Source: a bacterium
GTDB taxonomy: Bacteria; Planctomycetota; B15-G4
DNA: 62,244 bases
Assembly (NCBI GenBank): GCA_030428785.1
Contig: JAUIEF010000009.1
Location: forward strand, 1-62,244
Reading direction: 5' to 3'
Made by a program: the position numbers and the translations under genes. Below the pieces are notes generated by a model, which was given only the letters and a program-made list of their open reading frames with translations, was not told the DNA's origin and made no database searches. Positions within the stretch are counted from its first letter, which is position 1, and each line of letters begins with the position of its first letter. Positions 15,739 through 24,729 of this stretch are shown here, piece by piece.

Positions 15739-18204
15739 ATGCCGATCCCCGTCCGCGCGGCCGCCCGGGCCGCCCTGGGCTTCTCCGCGGGCCTCGCGCT
15801 GCTCGCCGCGTGCGCGACGCAGACGCACCGGGTCGTGCGCCCCGTCGCGTGGCGCGAGCCGCAGGTCGACATCCTCCACTACGACATCGAGCTCGAGCTC
15901 GACCACGAGGCGGGCTTCGTCCGCGGCGTCGTCGACGTGCACTACCGCGGGCTGCCCGACACCGTCGCGGAGTCGCTCGTGCTCGACGCCGTCGACCTCG
16001 ACGTGAGCGGCGCCTGGGACGCCGACGACCGGCCGCTCGAGATCGCGCTCGCCGACGACACGGTCACCGTGCGCTTCCCGCGCCCCGTGCTCCCGGAGCT
16101 CGAGGGCGTCGTCCGTCTGCGCTGGACCGCCTACCCGCGCCGCGGCCTCGTCTTCGTGCCGCCGAGCGGCCGCGCGCCGGGCCGCCCGTGGCACGTCTGG
16201 TCGCAGGGCCAGGCCGAGGACACGCGCCACTGGATGCCCGTGTGGGACATCCCCAACGAGATGGCGACGCACGAGCTCACGGTGACGCTCGACGCGTCGC
16301 TCCAGTCCGTGGGCGCCGGCACGCTCGTCGAGAGCACGACCTACCCGCGCACCGGCCGGCGCACCGAGACCTGGCGCGCCGACGAACCGCACGTGAGCTA
16401 CCTCGTCACCTACGCCGCCGGCGGGTTCGCGCGCGGCGAGCTGGGCGGCGCGGACGTCCCCCTGCCCGTCCTCGCCGACCCGCCCGACCTCCCGCTCGCC
16501 ATGGAGAACGCGCGCCACACCGCCGCGATGCTCGACGTGCTCGGCGACTTCACCGGCCTCCCCTACCCGTACCCGAAGTACGCGCAGACCTTCGTGCACG
16601 ACTTCACCGCCGGCGGCATGGAGAACATCTCCGCGACGACCCTCTACTACGAGGGCGTCCACCTCGCCGCCGACGAGCCGCAGATCGACATCACCGACCT
16701 GCTCACGCACGAGCTCGCGCACCAGTGGTTCGGTGACCTGATCTGCGGCCGCGGGTGGAAGGAGATCTGGATCAACGAGGGCTTCGCGACCTACTGCGAG
16801 GGCGAGTTCCGCGCGCACCTCGAGGGCCCCGCCGCCCGCGACGTGCTCGCGCGCGGCTGGCAGCGCACCGCGATGGACGCCGAGCGCGTCGCGAGCCACC
16901 CCATCGTCTGGGACGGCTACGACGACCCGGACGAGGTCTTCGACGGCCACGTCTACGAGGGCGCCGCCGCGCGTCTCCACCTGCTCCGCGACCAGCTCGG
17001 CGACGACGCCTTCCTCGCCGGCGTGCGCGCGTTCGTCGCGCGGCACCGCGGCCAGGTCGCCGTGACCGCCGACCTCCGGCGCGCCATGGAGGAGGCGAGC
17101 GGCGTCGACCTCACCCGCTTCTTCGACGAGTGGTTCCACGGCCGCGGCTATCCGTCCGTGACCGGCGAGCCGACCCCCGACGGCCGCGCGCTCGTCGTCA
17201 CGCAGCAGGCGGCGCGCGAGGGCTGGCCCGCGGTGTTCCACGCCGAGCTCGAGGTCTCGTGGTCACGCGACGGCGTCGAGGCGCGCACCCGCTTCCCGCT
17301 CGACGGACCCGCGGTGACCGTCCCGCTCCCCGGCGACGGCCCCCTCGACTGGGTGCGCCTCGACAGCCGCGGCGTCCTCCCGGGGCTCGTGCGCACGACG
17401 CAGCCCGACGAGGCGTGGGTGCGCCAGCTCGGCGCCGCCGACCCCATGACGCGCCTCGTCGCCGCCGAGACCCTCGACGCCCGGACGAACACCGTCCTCT
17501 GCCCCACCTGGCCCGAGGACGCCTTCACCGAGGAGACCCGCGCGGCGCTCCGGCGCACCGCCCGCGAGGACGCGTTCCCGCACGTCCGCGTCCTGGCGCT
17601 CTCCGCGCTCCACGGCGCCACCGAGGAGGCCTGCCGCGTCCTCTTCATAGACCTCGCCGTCGACCCCGACCCGCGCGTCCGCGCCGCGGCCGTCGGCGCG
17701 CTCTCCGTCCGCCCCGACGACGACGGCCTCGCCGTCCTCCGCAGCGCCGCCGACGACCCGAGCGGCGCCGTCGCCCTCCAGGCGATGCACGGCCTCGTCA
17801 ACAACGACGACCCCGGCGCGTGGCGCACGCTCCGCCGCCGCTTCGACGAGTCCGGACCGTACCAGCTCCGCCTCCAACGCGACCTCGTCGACCTCGCCAC
17901 GCGCCGCGCGCACCCCGAGCGCGTCCCCTTCCTCGTGGGCGTCGCACGCCGACACCCGCAACGCTGGGTGCGCGCCGCCGCCGTCACCGCCCTCGCCGAC
18001 GTCCCCGACCCGCCCGGCGACCGCGTCTTCCGCCAGCTCTGCGAGTCGCTCCACGACGAGAGCTACCAGGTGCGCATCGCGGCGGCGCAGGGACTGAGCC
18101 GGCGCGGGGACGAGCGGGCGGCGCGGCATCTGCGCGCGCGGTTGGATCTCGAGGGGACGGCGTTCGTGGTCGTCGAGCTCGAGGACGCGCTCGCGGCGTT
18201 CTGA
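15739..18204 (+). CDS. M1-family metallopeptidase lipoprotein with C-terminal HEAT repeats
   Basis: The 821-residue protein has a lipoprotein signal with lipobox LLAAC. The aminopeptidase-N-like part shows GGMEN at about residue 292 and the zinc site HELAHQWFGD (from about residue 324) with the third ligand Glu in INEGFATY. All catalytic residues are present. From about residue 600 the sequence becomes Ala/Arg/Asp-rich helical pairs (PRVRAAAVGALS, RWVRAAAVTALADV, YQVRIAAAQGLS) typical of HEAT repeats. It is presumably anchored in the envelope, releasing N-terminal residues from peptides. A palindromic element starts 24 bp after its stop. Confidence 0.88.
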   Translation: MPIPVRAAARAALGFSAGLALLAACATQTHRVVRPVAWREPQVDILHYDIELELDHEAGFVRGVVDVHYRGLPDTVAESLVLDAVDLDVSGAWDADDRPLEIALADDTVTVRFPRPVLPELEGVVRLRWTAYPRRGLVFVPPSGRAPGRPWHVWSQGQAEDTRHWMPVWDIPNEMATHELTVTLDASLQSVGAGTLVESTTYPRTGRRTETWRADEPHVSYLVTYAAGGFARGELGGADVPLPVLADPPDLPLAMENARHTAAMLDVLGDFTGLPYPYPKYAQTFVHDFTAGGMENISATTLYYEGVHLAADEPQIDITDLLTHELAHQWFGDLICGRGWKEIWINEGFATYCEGEFRAHLEGPAARDVLARGWQRTAMDAERVASHPIVWDGYDDPDEVFDGHVYEGAAARLHLLRDQLGDDAFLAGVRAFVARHRGQVAVTADLRRAMEEASGVDLTRFFDEWFHGRGYPSVTGEPTPDGRALVVTQQAAREGWPAVFHAELEVSWSRDGVEARTRFPLDGPAVTVPLPGDGPLDWVRLDSRGVLPGLVRTTQPDEAWVRQLGAADPMTRLVAAETLDARTNTVLCPTWPEDAFTEETRAALRRTAREDAFPHVRVLALSALHGATEEACRVLFIDLAVDPDPRVRAAAVGALSVRPDDDGLAVLRSAADDPSGAVALQAMHGLVNNDDPGAWRTLRRRFDESGPYQLRLQRDLVDLATRRAHPERVPFLVGVARRHPQRWVRAAAVTALADVPDPPGDRVFRQLCESLHDESYQVRIAAAQGLSRRGDERAARHLRARLDLEGTAFVVVELEDALAAF

Positions 18205-18227
18205 CGTCGGGGGCGCTCCGCTCGGTC

Positions 18228-18413
18228 GGTCGCGGCGGGACGGACGCGCTGGGGAGGCGGTGGTGGCGCCGACCGTGAGGGCATGTCTGCGGCCCATGCT
18301 CAAACAAGTCCTCGGGCCTTCGGCCCTGCGGGAGATAACTGCGCGTGGGCCGCAGACATGCCCTCACGTCGCAAACGGAACCATCACCACGGCGCGTCCG
18401 TCCCGACGCGACC
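18228..18413. repeat. Palindromic element A (long imperfect palindrome with conserved 49-nt core)
   Basis: An outer inverted repeat (18228-18249 with 18392-18413, 21 of 22 positions) encloses a perfect 22-bp stem (18275-18296 with 18346-18367). Inside that lies a 49-nt loop (18297-18345) holding a small GGGCC-TTC-GGCCC hairpin. The same structure occurs in opposite orientation at 18831-19008. The element starts 24 bp after the M1 peptidase stop. It could act as a terminator, but the conserved loop and covarying stem point to a structured RNA or a mobile palindrome. Confidence 0.85.
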
Positions 18414-18830
18414 TCCCTCGCTGCACTCACAACGCGTGACGCGAGTGAGACGGGTCGATGGGTCGGCGCACGGATCGCACCGATCCCTGCGAGCGGGTCG
18501 GCGGCATGGAGCGGGTCGGGGAACGAGAGCCGACGCCGAGAAAGTGACGCGCGAGAGAACAGCCCGGCTCGTCATGCTCCACGTGGTGTCGGATCGCTTC
18601 GCTCCCGACGGCGAAGGGTGTCCGCGGAGCGTCACCCCCCCCTTTCCGACGCCGACGGACTCCCGGTCACTCGGTGAGCCGTCGGAGGTCCTTCGACGAG
18701 TGCGAGCGCGGAACGCGCGATGCACGGCCGGGACGCGGGGGCGTCTCCACGCTCGTGACGACTGTCGTCCTCCCGCGCCGCGCGGAACCCGTTCCAGAGC
18801 CGCAACGCCTGGAGTGCAGCGAGGAAGGAC
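18414..18830. other. 417-bp spacer between the two palindromic elements, no gene seen
   Basis: No frame here has a plausible start, Shine-Dalgarno sequence and protein-like composition. The bases next to each element are themselves related in inverted orientation (for example CTCGCTGCACTC at 18418 and GAGTGCAGCGAG at 18812), so the mirror symmetry extends outwards. The middle shows no recognisable feature. Confidence 0.5.
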
Positions 18831-19008
18831 GCGACGGGCCGGACGCGCCGTGGAAACCGTTCCGGATGCGACGTGAGGGCATACCTTCGGCCCGCGCGCA
18901 GTTATCTCCCGCAGGGCCGCAGGCCCGAGGACTTGTCTGAGCACGGGCCGAAGGTATGCCCTCACGGTCGGCTCCACAGACGCAACCCCAGCGCGTCCGG
19001 CCCGCCGC
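18831..19008. repeat. Palindromic element B (inverted copy of element A)
   Basis: This has the same architecture as element A, reversed: outer arms 18831-18848 and 18991-19008 (17 of 18), a perfect 22-bp stem (18873-18894 with 18944-18965) and a 49-nt loop (18895-18943). The reverse complement of the loop matches loop A at 47 of 49 positions. The stem differs from stem A at four positions, and each change is matched on the opposite arm. It lies 158 bp before the next gene start. Confidence 0.85.
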
Positions 19009-19166
19009 GCCCGCCCGAGCGGAACGCCACCGACCCGATGCGTCCGGGAATCGGGTGTCGTCCCCCCGTCGCGAGGCGATCGGGTTTACGATGCCCGTCG
19101 ACGGCGCGCCGCGGAGCCCCGCGAGCCGCGCCGGACGACGACCGGTCCATGCGGGGATCGACGGTC

Positions 19167-19967
19167 ATGGTGACGCTCGGCGACCTGTTCCCGGGGGGCG
19201 ACGCCGTCCTGCTCGACGGCGCGATGGGCTCGGCGCTGCGCGACGCGGGGTGGGAGACGCGTCGGCCGACGGTGCTCGCGAACCTCGACGCGCCGGAGCT
19301 CGTCGGCGGCGTGCACCGCGCGCACCGGGCGGCGGGCGCGCGAGTCCTCGCGACGAACACCTTCAGCGCGTTGCTCGTGAGCGACCGGCGCGGGCCGTCG
19401 GCGGTGCGCGAGGGGGTGCGGATCGCGCGACGGGAGGCGGGGCGCGCGGCGCGCGTCGCGGGGACGGTCGCGGCGTTCGGGCTCGCGGTGGACGACCCGC
19501 AGCTCGAGGAGGTCGTGGGCATCCTCGTGGAGGAGGGCGTGGACCTGCTCGTGTTCGAGACGTGCAACAAGGTCGAGGACGCGGCGCACGCGCTCGGCTT
19601 GCGCCGTCGGCTCGCGCCGCGGCTGCCGGCGGTGGTCTGCGCGAGCACGACGGACGGCAGCCGCGAGGACTGGCAGCGCGTGCGCGAGGTCGTGGCCTGC
19701 GTGCAGGGCGCGGGCGAGCCGCAGGCGGAGGCCGGGCTGAACTGCTGTCGCGGGCCGTACGACGCGTTGCGCATCGCGCTCTCGTGCGAGCCGGTGCTGC
19801 GCTGGGTCAAGCCGTCGACGGGGCTGCCCGGCGATCGGGTGGCGGACGACGTCATGGCGGCCTTCGCGATCACGGCGCGGCGCGGCGACGCGCGGTTCAT
19901 CGGCGGCTGCTGCGGCACGACGAGCCGCACCCTGGGGGCGATGGGCCGGGCGCTCGGCGACGACTGA
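19167..19967 (+). CDS. Homocysteine S-methyltransferase family protein
   Basis: The 266-residue protein has the family's DGAMGSALR start, TNTFSA, the zinc Cys of GLNCCRGP and the paired cysteines of GGCCGTT near the C-terminus, so the Zn-thiolate site is complete. It would transfer a methyl group to homocysteine or a similar thiol. At this size it lacks the cobalamin domains of MetH. ATG 19167 is preceded by GGGGA at suitable spacing; ATG 19149 in the same frame is an alternative. Confidence 0.85.
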   Translation: MVTLGDLFPGGDAVLLDGAMGSALRDAGWETRRPTVLANLDAPELVGGVHRAHRAAGARVLATNTFSALLVSDRRGPSAVREGVRIARREAGRAARVAGTVAAFGLAVDDPQLEEVVGILVEEGVDLLVFETCNKVEDAAHALGLRRRLAPRLPAVVCASTTDGSREDWQRVREVVACVQGAGEPQAEAGLNCCRGPYDALRIALSCEPVLRWVKPSTGLPGDRVADDVMAAFAITARRGDARFIGGCCGTTSRTLGAMGRALGDD

Positions 19968-20114
19968 CGAGGTCCGCGGAGCCGAGCGCGGCATACGCCC
20001 GCTCCGCCCGCGGCCGAGGGTCCCCGCGACGGACGGGGCACCGACCTGCTAGCGTGACACGCTCGGCGCGCGGACGTCTCGACGCGTGGCGCCGACGCTC
20101 CCGAGGACCTCGTC

Positions 20115-20951
20115 CTGAAGCCCCCCACCGACCTCCCCCGCGGCGCCTCGCCGCTGCGACGCCTGCGGCCGTGGGCGCTGCCGATCGCGTTCGTCGTCGT
20201 GGCCTTCTGGGTCATGCTCGGCGGCGACTTCGACCCCGCGGCGCTGCGCGAGGAGCTCGAGGCCGGGCGCATCGAGGACGCGCTCGAGCGCCTGAGCCGG
20301 ACGCCGCGCGAGACGCTCCCCGTCGACATCGCGGCCGTCCGTTGGTGGCCGGCCGGCGCGCGCGCGCTCCGTCTGCGGACGCTGCGCGAGGAGGCCGCCC
20401 GCGATGCGCTCGAGAGCGCAGACCAGCCGACGATCGTCTCGCCGCTCGACGCGCGCCGCGCGCCGCCGGAGGTGTTCCGCCTGCGCGAGCCCGCGCCCCG
20501 GCCGCTCGTCGTCGACGTGCAGAACCTCGACCTCGGGCTGCCGGTCACGAAGCTCGAGGTGCCGCGGGGCGCGACCGAGGTGCGCCCGGACGTCTCGTGG
20601 ATCCCCGGGACGGCCTTCGTCATCACGGTGCACGAGGCGGCGTCCGGCGCGGCCGTCGCGCTCGCGCGCTTCGACCTCCTGTCGGGGCCGCGCGGCGAGG
20701 CGCTCGCGCGCGCGATGCGCACGGCCTGGGACCTCGCGCCGGAGGGGCCCGCGGCCGGGCTGCTCGCGGCGCTCGTCGCGCTCCACCACGGCCTTCACGA
20801 GGAGGCGCTCGAGCGGCTGGAGCCCGCGCTCGACGCGGACGGCGAGCTCCGCTCGGTCGCGCGGGAGCTGCGCGCGATCGCGCTCGCGGAGATGGGCCTG
20901 GACCTCACGGCGGTCGCGTCGCTCGACGAGCCGCGGGAGGACGACGGCTGA
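20115..20951 (+). CDS. Membrane-anchored hypothetical protein, probable CTG start
   Basis: The frame is open from 20058, but no ATG, GTG or TTG occurs before the GTG at 20199, which would cut a hydrophobic helix in half. The CTG at 20115 has GAGGA seven bases upstream and yields a 278-residue protein with a positively charged N-terminus and a helix (WALPIAFVVVAFWVMLGG). The rest is acidic and helical near the end (EEALERLEPALDADGEL), TPR-like. It is probably a bitopic inner-membrane protein. The function is unknown. Confidence 0.6.
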   Translation: MKPPTDLPRGASPLRRLRPWALPIAFVVVAFWVMLGGDFDPAALREELEAGRIEDALERLSRTPRETLPVDIAAVRWWPAGARALRLRTLREEAARDALESADQPTIVSPLDARRAPPEVFRLREPAPRPLVVDVQNLDLGLPVTKLEVPRGATEVRPDVSWIPGTAFVITVHEAASGAAVALARFDLLSGPRGEALARAMRTAWDLAPEGPAAGLLAALVALHHGLHEEALERLEPALDADGELRSVARELRAIALAEMGLDLTAVASLDEPREDDG

Positions 20952-21087
20952 GCCGAGGGTCCGCGCGTCCGTGGCCGGCGGCGCGGCCGCGCTCTCTGAC
21001 GCCGGACGGCGCTCGCCGACGCTCGACAGCGCGCGCCGACGCCCGACCCCGTGCGGCGACGACCGACCGCGCGCGGGCGGACGCGCG

Positions 21088-21963
21088 TCAGGCGGTGCGG
21101 CCGCGCGACTCGCGGGCCAGCAGGCGCGTCGCGCGCAGGGCGAGGGCCCGGTCGCGGTCCGACGCGGCGAGGTGCACGAGGTTGCGCACCGTGCGCAGGA
21201 GCATCTCGCGGTCGTCGGCGTCGAGGTCCGGGACCTTGCGATCGGACACACCGTGCGCCGTGAGCTGCCGCTCGCACGCGTCGGGGTCCACGACGCGCCC
21301 GCCGCTGTAGGCGTCGAAGACGAGCAGCCGCTCCGGCACCTCGAGGCGCAGCAGGAAGTGCCCCGGCATGTTCACGCCGATGAGCGGCACGCCCACGCGG
21401 CGCGCGACGAGGATCCACGCGATGCAGAGCGGCAGCGGCATGCCGCGACGGTGCGCGGTGACGCCGTGCAGCAGCGCGTCGACCGGCCGCGAGCGCCCGG
21501 GCGGCGAGCCCTGGAGCTCGTACTCGTCGACGAGCACGCGCCGGAGCACCGCGAGCTGGCGCGCCGGATCGTCGTCACCCATGAGCAGCTCGTCGACGCG
21601 GTCGGACATCGCGTCCAGCAGGCCCGGCGCGTCGTCGACCTCCGTGCCGCCGTCGACGAGGCGGCCGAGCAGCAGCGAGCCCTCCTCGAGGTCCACGGGG
21701 CCGAGCAGGTGCTCGAGCGCGTCCTCCGCGGCGTGCGGGTGGCGGATGCGCGCGAGCACGGAGCGGATGACGCGCTCCTCGCGCGGCGCCGCGAGCGGGA
21801 GGCGGTGACGGAGGAACGGGAGCGCGCGCTCGCCCTGACGCACGAGCCCGTCGCAGCAGCCCTCGAGCACCTTCTCGTTGCTGTCGGAGAGCAGCGAGAC
21901 CATCGCCTGGAGCTGGCCCTCGCTCACGGGCTCCTCGTCCGGTTGCTGCGCGGCGTCCTGCAC
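21088..21963 (-). CDS. SirB1-like transglutaminase-fold protein
   Basis: The 291-residue protein has the SirB1/transglutaminase-core-2 signature: a GMPLPLCIAWILVARRVGVP helix, then GVNMPGHFLLR and a FDAYSGG strand. The N-terminal 120 residues are helical. The His of PGHF is conserved. Members of this family are often found with protein-modification genes and their activity is mostly unproven. It starts with GTG and is followed by, not overlapping, the preceding alpha/beta hydrolase gene (6 bp). Confidence 0.75.
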   Translation of the reverse strand: MQDAAQQPDEEPVSEGQLQAMVSLLSDSNEKVLEGCCDGLVRQGERALPFLRHRLPLAAPREERVIRSVLARIRHPHAAEDALEHLLGPVDLEEGSLLLGRLVDGGTEVDDAPGLLDAMSDRVDELLMGDDDPARQLAVLRRVLVDEYELQGSPPGRSRPVDALLHGVTAHRRGMPLPLCIAWILVARRVGVPLIGVNMPGHFLLRLEVPERLLVFDAYSGGRVVDPDACERQLTAHGVSDRKVPDLDADDREMLLRTVRNLVHLAASDRDRALALRATRLLARESRGRTA

Positions 21964-21969
21964 GGCGGG

Positions 21970-22821
21970 TCAGCCCTCGTTCGCGGGGAGGAAGGCGTCG
22001 AGCTGCTCGACGACGACCTCGAGCGGCGACGTCCAGCCCTGCCACGGGTGCTTGGCGCCGAAGGTGTGGTCGCCGCCGGGCACGGTGAAGTGCACGTTGC
22101 CGGGGATCCAGTCGGCGAGCTTCTCGCCCTCGTCGGGCGTCACGTTCGTGTCGTCCTCGCCCTGGAGCACGAGCGTCGGCACGGCGACCTCCTCGGCGAT
22201 CGCCTCCAGGTCGATCGTCGCGACGTCGTCGAACCACGCGCGACCGAGCGGCATGACCTGACCGGTGCGCGCGTTCGGGATGGAGACGTGGCCGGCCGTC
22301 TCGAGCTCCTTCATCTGCTCGGGCGGGATGCGGTCGAAGTGCGACACGGCGTTGAGGCACGCGAGGCCCGCGATGCGCAGGTCGGTCGCCGCGCGCATGA
22401 GGGCGACGCCGCCGCCCATGCTGTGCCCGACGGCGAAGACGGCCGCCGCGTCCAGCCCGCACGCCTCGGCGACCTCCTCGGTGCCGAGCTCGTCGAGGAT
22501 GCGCCCGAGGTCCTCGACGTGGCGCGTGACCGTCTGGCGCTCGAAGAGGTCGAGCCGGGTGAACTCCTCGGGCTGCGTGTCGCCGACGCCGTTGTGGCTG
22601 AAGTCGAAGGTCACGACGGCGCGGCCCGTGCGCGCGAGGCGCCGCGCGAGGTGCGGGAACATCCCCCACATGCGGAAGCCCTTGAAGCCGTGGCAGATCA
22701 CGGTCGTGGGCAGCGGGCCGTCGGGGGCGGCGGGGTGGTGGACGTCCACGGCCATGGTGAGGCCGTCGGCGCACGCCACGCGGGTCGACCAGACGGACAT
22801 GCCGGGCGGGCGTTCGGTCAT
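21970..22821 (-). CDS. Alpha/beta hydrolase
   Basis: The 283-residue protein has the Ser nucleophile in GHSMGGG, an oxyanion/lid region after CHGFKGFRMWG, the acid in LQGEDD and the catalytic His in GGDHTFGA. The sequence is typical of a cytoplasmic esterase or dienelactone-hydrolase-like enzyme; there is no signal peptide. ATG 22821 overlaps the stop of the methyltransferase gene (ATGA), indicating translational coupling. Confidence 0.83.
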   Translation of the reverse strand: MTERPPGMSVWSTRVACADGLTMAVDVHHPAAPDGPLPTTVICHGFKGFRMWGMFPHLARRLARTGRAVVTFDFSHNGVGDTQPEEFTRLDLFERQTVTRHVEDLGRILDELGTEEVAEACGLDAAAVFAVGHSMGGGVALMRAATDLRIAGLACLNAVSHFDRIPPEQMKELETAGHVSIPNARTGQVMPLGRAWFDDVATIDLEAIAEEVAVPTLVLQGEDDTNVTPDEGEKLADWIPGNVHFTVPGGDHTFGAKHPWQGWTSPLEVVVEQLDAFLPANEG

Positions 22822-23555
22822 CGGGGCTTCCTCAGGACGACGAGGCGGCGGGTCTCGCCGGAGCGGTGCGGGCGGGCGTCGTACTCGCCGACGACGCGCT
22901 CGACCTCGAGGTGCGCGCGAGCGGCGAGGCCCTCGAGCTCGGCGCCGGTGAACAGGCGCACGGACTCGTGCCAGCTGCGGACGGTGCAATCGTTGCGCAC
23001 GTAGCGGATGGACTTCTCGACGCGCTTGCCGTCGGCGGTGATCGCGCGCTCCACCTCGACGACCGCTTCGTCGACCATGTCGACGCTCTGGGGGACGAGG
23101 TGCAGCCGGATGGTCTCCGGGTCCATGAGGTCGAGCAGCAGGCCGCCGCCGGGCGCGAGGACGCGCGCGAACTCGCGGAGCGTCGCGGCGTGCTGCTCGT
23201 CGTCGTCGAAGTACCCGAAGGACGAGAAGAGGCAGCTCACCGAGTCGAAGGCCCAGTCGCGGAAGGGCACGGCGCGCATGTCGGCGCGGACGGTGCGCAG
23301 GCCGCGCGCGGCGCACTCGCGCGTGAGGTCCTCGGAGAGGTCGAGGCAGGTCACGTGGCAGCGCTCGGCGCGGAAGGCGGCGGAGTGCCGGCCCGTCCCC
23401 GCGGCGACGTCGAGCAGCCGGGCGCGCGCGCGGTCGTGGCGCAGCAGGGAGAGCGCGCCGCGCGCCTCCCGGGCGGCCGCGGCATCGTCGCGATGCCGGT
23501 AGACGTCCAGGTAGTCGGCGCGGAAGGCCTCGACGTACCAGGGTGAGTCGTTCAT
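22818..23555 (-). CDS. Class I SAM-dependent methyltransferase
   Basis: The 245-residue protein has motif I as LLDVAAGTGRHSAAF, then an acidic CLDLSEDL and the post-motif SVSCLFSSFGYFDDD, as in Rossmann-fold methyltransferases. The C-terminal half is a beta-rich substrate domain ending near EVERVVGEYDARP. The substrate is unknown. It is the first gene of a three-gene minus-strand run with the alpha/beta hydrolase and the SirB1-like gene. Confidence 0.83.
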   Translation of the reverse strand: MNDSPWYVEAFRADYLDVYRHRDDAAAAREARGALSLLRHDRARARLLDVAAGTGRHSAAFRAERCHVTCLDLSEDLTRECAARGLRTVRADMRAVPFRDWAFDSVSCLFSSFGYFDDDEQHAATLREFARVLAPGGGLLLDLMDPETIRLHLVPQSVDMVDEAVVEVERAITADGKRVEKSIRYVRNDCTVRSWHESVRLFTGAELEGLAARAHLEVERVVGEYDARPHRSGETRRLVVLRKPR

Positions 23556-23667
23556 GGGGTCATCGTAGCAGTCGGGGCGGGCGGGAGGACGGGGGCGCGG
23601 AGCGGCGCGCGAGGGGTCGGCGAAGGCGCGGCCCCGCGCACGGCGGCGGTCGTCGCGACGCGGCGCG

Positions 23668-24729
23668 TCACGGGTCCTCGGCGTCGCGGGCCGCGCGCCA
23701 GGCGGCCTCCATCTCCTCGAGCGTCGCGGCGTCGGCGGGCGGCGCGCCGTCGGGCGCGCGGAGCCGGCCGGCGAGCGCGCGCTCGACCGCGGCGAAGCGT
23801 CGCCGGAACTTCTCGAGGGTGCGCCGCAGCGCGAGCTCCGGGTCGACCCCGGCCTTGCGCGCGACGTTCACGGCGGAGAAGAGGACGTCGCCGAGCTCGT
23901 CCTCGACGCGCCGCCGCGCGGCGTCGGCGGCTCCGGTGGCGGCCCCGGTCTCGGCAGCGGTTTCGGAAGCGGCTCCGGTTGCGCTTCCGGCAGCGGTTCC
24001 GGATGCGCCTGCGAGTGCGGCTGCGGCGTCGTCCAGCTCCCCCACCTCCTCGCGCAGCTTCTCCAGCGCGCCCCGCGCGTCCGGCCAGTCGAAGCCCACC
24101 CGCGCGGCGCGCTTGCCGAGCTTCCGCGCGGCGGTGAGTCCGGGCAGCCCGGACGGCACGTCGTCGAGCACGCTCGGCGGCTCGCCGTCGCCCGCGCGCT
24201 CCGCCTTCTCGCGCGCCTTGCTCTCGTTCCAGGAGACGAGCGCCTCGTCGGCGTCGGCGGCGTCGCGCGGCCCGAAGACGTGCGGGTGGCGGCGCACGAG
24301 CTTCGTCGCGATGCCGGTCGCCACCTCGGTGAGGTCGAAGCGGCCGTCCTGCTCGCCGATGCGCGCCGTGAGCAGCACGTTCATGAGCACGTCGCCCAGC
24401 TCCTCCGCGACGTGGCGGTCGTCGCCGGAGGCGATGGCCTCGACGGCCTCGTACGCCTCCTCGACGAGGTTCGGTGCCATGGACTCGACGCTCTGCTCGC
24501 GGTCCCACGGGCAGCCGTCCGGGTCGCGCAGCCGCCACACGACGCCGAGCAGGCGCGCGAGGCGCTCGAGGGCTGCGGCCTCGGTCGCCGCGCGCGCGGC
24601 GCCGAGCTCCGCGGCGAGCGCCTCGTGGTCGCGCTCGGGCCAGGGACGCGCGGCGTCGTCCGGGGAACCGGCCCGCGCGCCGGACGCTCCGCGGCCGCCC
24701 TCACCCGCGTCCGGCGTCGGGCCGTTCAC
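23668..24729 (-). CDS. mazG: Nucleoside triphosphate pyrophosphohydrolase MazG
   Basis: The 353-residue protein has two MazG domains. The N-terminal one has CPWDREQS, LVEEAYE and EELGDVLMN; the second has VGFDWPDARGALEKLREEVGEL and VEDELGDVLFSAVN. A low-complexity Ala/Gly/Ser/Thr insert of about 36 residues, encoded by a degenerate hexanucleotide tract, lies between the first EVGEL helix and the VEDELGD of domain 2. That makes the protein longer than usual. GTG 24729 overlaps the lipB stop (GTGA). It hydrolyses NTPs to NMP plus pyrophosphate. Confidence 0.9.
   Translation of the reverse strand: MNGPTPDAGEGGRGASGARAGSPDDAARPWPERDHEALAAELGAARAATEAAALERLARLLGVVWRLRDPDGCPWDREQSVESMAPNLVEEAYEAVEAIASGDDRHVAEELGDVLMNVLLTARIGEQDGRFDLTEVATGIATKLVRRHPHVFGPRDAADADEALVSWNESKAREKAERAGDGEPPSVLDDVPSGLPGLTAARKLGKRAARVGFDWPDARGALEKLREEVGELDDAAAALAGASGTAAGSATGAASETAAETGAATGAADAARRRVEDELGDVLFSAVNVARKAGVDPELALRRTLEKFRRRFAAVERALAGRLRAPDGAPPADAATLEEMEAAWRAARDAEDP
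23922..24030. repeat. Degenerate hexanucleotide tract inside mazG
   Basis: Over about 109 bp the plus strand shows a six-base period with CG at the end of each unit (for example GGTTTCGGAAGCGGCTCCGG). Six bases equal two codons, so gain or loss of a unit would keep mazG in frame. The encoded insert is an Ala/Gly/Ser/Thr linker at about residues 234-269. Confidence 0.7.

Noticed and set aside
19009..19166. SAM or cobalamin riboswitch upstream of the homocysteine methyltransferase gene
   Set aside because: None of the conserved cores is visible; the preceding structure is the palindromic element B, which also occurs elsewhere in the opposite orientation.
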